Assembly (NCBI RefSeq): GCF_013364155.1
Contig: NZ_CP054916.1
Location: forward strand, 7,904,001-7,968,000
Source: Streptomyces sp. NA02950
GTDB taxonomy: Bacteria; Actinomycetota; Actinomycetes; Streptomycetales; Streptomycetaceae
Direction: 5' to 3'
Length of the DNA: 64,000 nt
Shown: piece after piece, positions 61,691 to 64,000 of the stretch
Layout of the letters: every line of letters begins with the position of its first letter
Position numbering within the stretch: the first letter of the stretch is position 1
The notes under the pieces: generated by a model
What the model was told of the DNA's origin: nothing
Seen by the model: only the letters and a program-made list of their open reading frames with translations
The model's database searches: none
Program-made: the position numbers and the translations under genes

Positions 61691-62515
61691 CTACGCCGAC
61701 TTCCGGTAGGCCCGGAATGCCCGCGTGGCGAAAAGGCCCATGACGAGGACCGCCGCCGCGAGCAGGCCCAGACGCGTCCAAACCGTGATCCAGTCGGTGT
61801 GCGCGAGCATCGCCTGCCGCGCCGCGACGACCGCCCATTCCACCGGGTTGTACCGGGCGACCTGTGCCACCCACTTCGGAGCGAGGTGAAGGTCCATCAC
61901 GGCGGAGCTCAGGAACATCAGCGGCAGCGTGGTGAACTGGGAAATGGCGATCAGCGTCGCCTGCTGACGGGTCAGCAGGGCGACGGCGTTGGACAGCGCC
62001 GAGAAGATCAGCGCCAGCAGCACCGCGGCCAGGACGGTGACGCCGACGCCGACGCCGCCGCCGGGGAAGCGGGCGCCGGCGGTCAGCGCGATGACCACGA
62101 TGATCAGGCTTTGGATGACGGTCTGGATCGCCTGGTAGGCCATGGTCGCGCACATCATGGCGCCTCGGCCGGCAGGCGAGGTGAGCAACCGGTCCATCAC
62201 ACCGCGGTCGATGTCCTGCAAGTAGGTCGTCCCTGCCCACGCGCTCGCGAACAGCGCGGTCATCATCACCACACCCGGCGTGAGGAATTGCAGGAAACCA
62301 CCGCTGCCGTGCGCGAATCCGGGCAGGTTCACAACCGAGCGGAACAACTGCCCGAACAGCAGCAGCCAGATCACCGGCTGCACGAGCCCGATGACGAGGA
62401 AGGTGGGCATCCGCCACAATGTGCGCAGCAGACGGCCGGTGAGCAGTGCGGTGTGTGTGATCGCGGTCGGCGGACGCGTGCCGACGGGCTCCATGCGTGC
62501 TGGTGCTGTGGTCAC
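61691..62515 (-). CDS. ABC-2 type permease (DrrB-like)
   Basis: A 274-residue ABC-2 membrane protein with six segments. QPVIWLLLFGQLFRSVVNLP, LQDIDRGVMDRLLTSPAGRG (cytoplasmic loop), and PLMFLSSAVMDLHLAPKWVA followed by RYNPVEWAVVAARQAM are family features. With DrrA-like ATPase it exports a hydrophobic compound such as an antibiotic. GTG 62515 overlaps the ATPase stop. The 3' end is at the MITE side. Confidence 0.92.
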   Translation of the reverse strand: MTTAPARMEPVGTRPPTAITHTALLTGRLLRTLWRMPTFLVIGLVQPVIWLLLFGQLFRSVVNLPGFAHGSGGFLQFLTPGVVMMTALFASAWAGTTYLQDIDRGVMDRLLTSPAGRGAMMCATMAYQAIQTVIQSLIIVVIALTAGARFPGGGVGVGVTVLAAVLLALIFSALSNAVALLTRQQATLIAISQFTTLPLMFLSSAVMDLHLAPKWVAQVARYNPVEWAVVAARQAMLAHTDWITVWTRLGLLAAAVLVMGLFATRAFRAYRKSA

Positions 62516-63525
62516 TTCGCCGCCTCCAGGGTCTTCGGGTCCTCGTCACCGGCCGCGTCAAGGCTGTGGCCGGTGTGCTGGAGGTAGACGTCGTCGAGTG
62601 AAGGGCGGGCAAGCGTCGCGGAGGTCACGGCGATGCCCGCGCCTTCGAGTGCGGCCAGCACGGGCGGCAACGCGCGGGCGCCGTCGTCGGTGCGGCCGCG
62701 GACCGTGCACCCGTCCATGGTGATCTCGCGCAGCTCCGGGACCCGTCGCAGCACCGCGGGTGCTCTGCTGTCGGTCTGGGCGAGCTCGACATGCACCGTG
62801 TCGCCGCGCAGGCCGCTCTTGAGTTCCTCCGGAGTGCCTTCAGAGACGACGGTGCCGTGGTCGACGATCGCGAGCCGGTCGGCGAGGTGGTCGGCCTCCT
62901 CGAGGTAGTGCGTGGTGAGCAGCACCGTCATCTGCTCGTCCCCGGCCATCCTGGCGATCTCCTGCCACATCTCGCTCCGAGCCTGGGGGTCCAGACCCGT
63001 GGTCGGCTCGTCGAGGAACAGCACCTGCGGGCGGTGCATCAGCCCCAGCGCAACGTCCAGCTTGCGCGCCATGCCACCGGAGTAGGTGTTGACCGGCCGG
63101 TTCGCGGCGTCGGTCAGGCCGAACCTGTCGATGAGCTCCCGCGCCCGCGCCGTGGCCTGACGACGGGACATCCCGTGGACGCGGCCCGCGAGCAACAGGT
63201 TCTCGGTCGCGGTCTGCATCGGGTCCGTGCCAGGCTTCTGGGCCACGAATCCGATCGCCCGGCGCACCCGGTCCGGCTTCGCCGCAACGTCGATACCGGC
63301 GACGCGCGCCGATCCCGAGTCGGCCACCGACAGCGTGGAGAGAATCTTCACCGTGGTCGATTTGCCTGCCCCGTTCGGGCCGAGCAGTCCGAAGACGGTC
63401 CCCTTCGCGGCGCGGAAGCTCAGCCCCCGCAACGCTTTGACCGGGGGTTTGCTCCTGCCTCCCGGGTAGGTCTTGACCAGATCAACGGCTTCCAAAGCCG
63501 CTTCCGCTCGCCGGACAGCATCCAT
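62512..63525 (-). CDS. ABC transporter ATP-binding protein (DrrA-like)
   Basis: A 337-residue ATPase: Walker A GPNGAGKSTTV, Q-loop FVAQKPGTD, signature NTYSGGMARKLDVA, Walker B VLFLDEPTTGLD and H-loop LTTHYLEEADHL. The roughly 100-residue C-terminal extension is typical of the daunorubicin-resistance (DrrA) subfamily. AAAGGTG precedes ATG 63525. It forms an operon with the permease and is probably used for drug or lipid export. Confidence 0.93.
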   Translation of the reverse strand: MDAVRRAEAALEAVDLVKTYPGGRSKPPVKALRGLSFRAAKGTVFGLLGPNGAGKSTTVKILSTLSVADSGSARVAGIDVAAKPDRVRRAIGFVAQKPGTDPMQTATENLLLAGRVHGMSRRQATARARELIDRFGLTDAANRPVNTYSGGMARKLDVALGLMHRPQVLFLDEPTTGLDPQARSEMWQEIARMAGDEQMTVLLTTHYLEEADHLADRLAIVDHGTVVSEGTPEELKSGLRGDTVHVELAQTDSRAPAVLRRVPELREITMDGCTVRGRTDDGARALPPVLAALEGAGIAVTSATLARPSLDDVYLQHTGHSLDAAGDEDPKTLEAAK

Positions 63526-63908
63526 CGCCGCACACCTTTGTCAGAATCACGGTGTGACTCCCACCTTCCTGGTGTCATCGGACACAAGGAGGCTGAATGG
63601 CGAGGGCGGAACCCTACGGTGAGATGTCGCAGGCGAAACGTTAACAAGGGCAGGCGGGCAGTTGCAACGAGCCCTGCACGACGGGGAAGTGCGGGACCGG
63701 TGTCCCCGCGTCACCGTGGTCACGCCCCCGGCCAGGCTTCTTGCCCGGCGAGGCGCAGCATCAGGGCGGCGATACGCTTTTCCGGTGACGTGCCTGAGTC
63801 CTGGACGCGCCGCGGCCCGGGGGAGACCCCTTCACACAAGCCACACACCCATGCAAAATTTCCCCTTGCCTCGGCATTCCTGCGCCGGGGAAAAGAGGAG
63901 AAACTTCT
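63526..63908. other. Divergent intergenic region
   Basis: 383 bp between the ABC operon and the secreted-protein gene. It holds TGTCATCGGACA (63573-63584), a TGTC/GACA palindrome close to the ATPase promoter, and an A/T-rich tract near 63850 ahead of the plus-strand gene. No coding sequence was seen. Confidence 0.45.
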
Positions 63909-64000
63909 GTGAAGTCAAGAAGATTGAGCCACACGCGGCGCCGGGCCACGATACTCACGGCGGCTGCCGCCTCGGTCGTCGCGGGAGCCGCCCTGCTGCC
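63909..64000 (+). CDS. Secreted protein, N-terminal fragment (runs off the right edge)
   Basis: GTG 63909 is preceded by AAGAGGAG with 8-base spacing, a strong ribosome binding site. The first 30 codons read KSRRLSHTRRRATILTAAAA then SVVAGAALLP: a basic region followed by a hydrophobic helix, a typical actinomycete signal peptide. The mature protein lies outside the window, so its function is unknown. Confidence 0.75.
   Translation, partial: MKSRRLSHTRRRATILTAAAASVVAGAALL

Noticed and set aside
1..64000. tRNA, rRNA and riboswitch genes
   Set aside because: No cloverleaf with a TTCGAAT-type loop, no rRNA motif and no recognisable riboswitch core was found by eye on either strand; a covariance-model scan would be needed to be certain.

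Overview
The window is high-GC DNA with strong third-position G/C bias, frequent GTG starts, AGGAGG-like ribosome binding sites and large TetR/LysR/IclR/GntR/MarR content. With a YD-repeat polymorphic toxin, type VII-like substrates and an ECF sigma factor of the DGPF-linked type, it looks like the chromosome of a Streptomyces-like actinomycete. No rRNA, tRNA or CRISPR array was recognised.

Layout. 1-1.2 kb is broken DNA: the N-terminal part of a short-chain dehydrogenase running off the left edge, a frameshifted sensor-kinase fragment and a transposase fragment. 1.2-5.9 kb (minus) is an RHS/YD-repeat toxin gene with a ParB-like C-terminal tip and an overlapping candidate immunity gene; the toxin frame is broken by one in-frame TAG and one extra base in a homopolymer run. 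6.2-15.1 kb (plus) is an acyl-CoA catabolic locus: thiolase, HAD protein, acyl-CoA ligase, TetR, then an overlapping SDR/enoyl-CoA hydratase/acyl-CoA dehydrogenase/APH-kinase operon. Four copies of one palindrome, each placed on a promoter, tie this locus into a local TetR regulon. 15.1-18.9 kb (minus) has an acetate-type symporter, its small membrane partner and a second ligase. HAD, APH and ACAD modules are those fused in animal ACAD10/ACAD11, and the set resembles the levulinate (lva) 4-hydroxyacyl-CoA pathway of Pseudomonas putida.

18.9-36.2 kb continues the acyl-CoA theme: a soluble two-component pair, a heteromeric acyl-CoA dehydrogenase pair with hydratase and CoA-transferase under a divergent LysR gene, a cyclase, an SDR, an MDR reductase, a third ligase and its TetR, a single-chain biotin-dependent acyl-CoA carboxylase, and IclR. 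36.3-40.1 kb holds an alcohol dehydrogenase/aquaporin pair and an ECF42-like sigma factor with its DGPF protein. 40.2-46.0 kb is an L-lactate utilisation locus (GntR regulator, LldP permease, LutABC) with two identical operators.

46.4-50.0 kb is a three-gene type VII-like substrate locus. 50.1-56.5 kb holds stress and housekeeping genes (MBL-fold protein, TetR, Ku, aldehyde dehydrogenase, DJ-1/PfpI with MarR, TetR). 56.7-61.4 kb is an MFS transporter/acyl-CoA ligase operon divergent from a glutaryl-CoA dehydrogenase-like gene, with tandem palindromes between them. A 190-bp MITE-like element follows, then a DrrAB-type ABC exporter, and the first codons of a secreted protein at the right edge.

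All calls come from reading the sequence and family knowledge; no database search was run. Single-base lesions could be sequencing errors.
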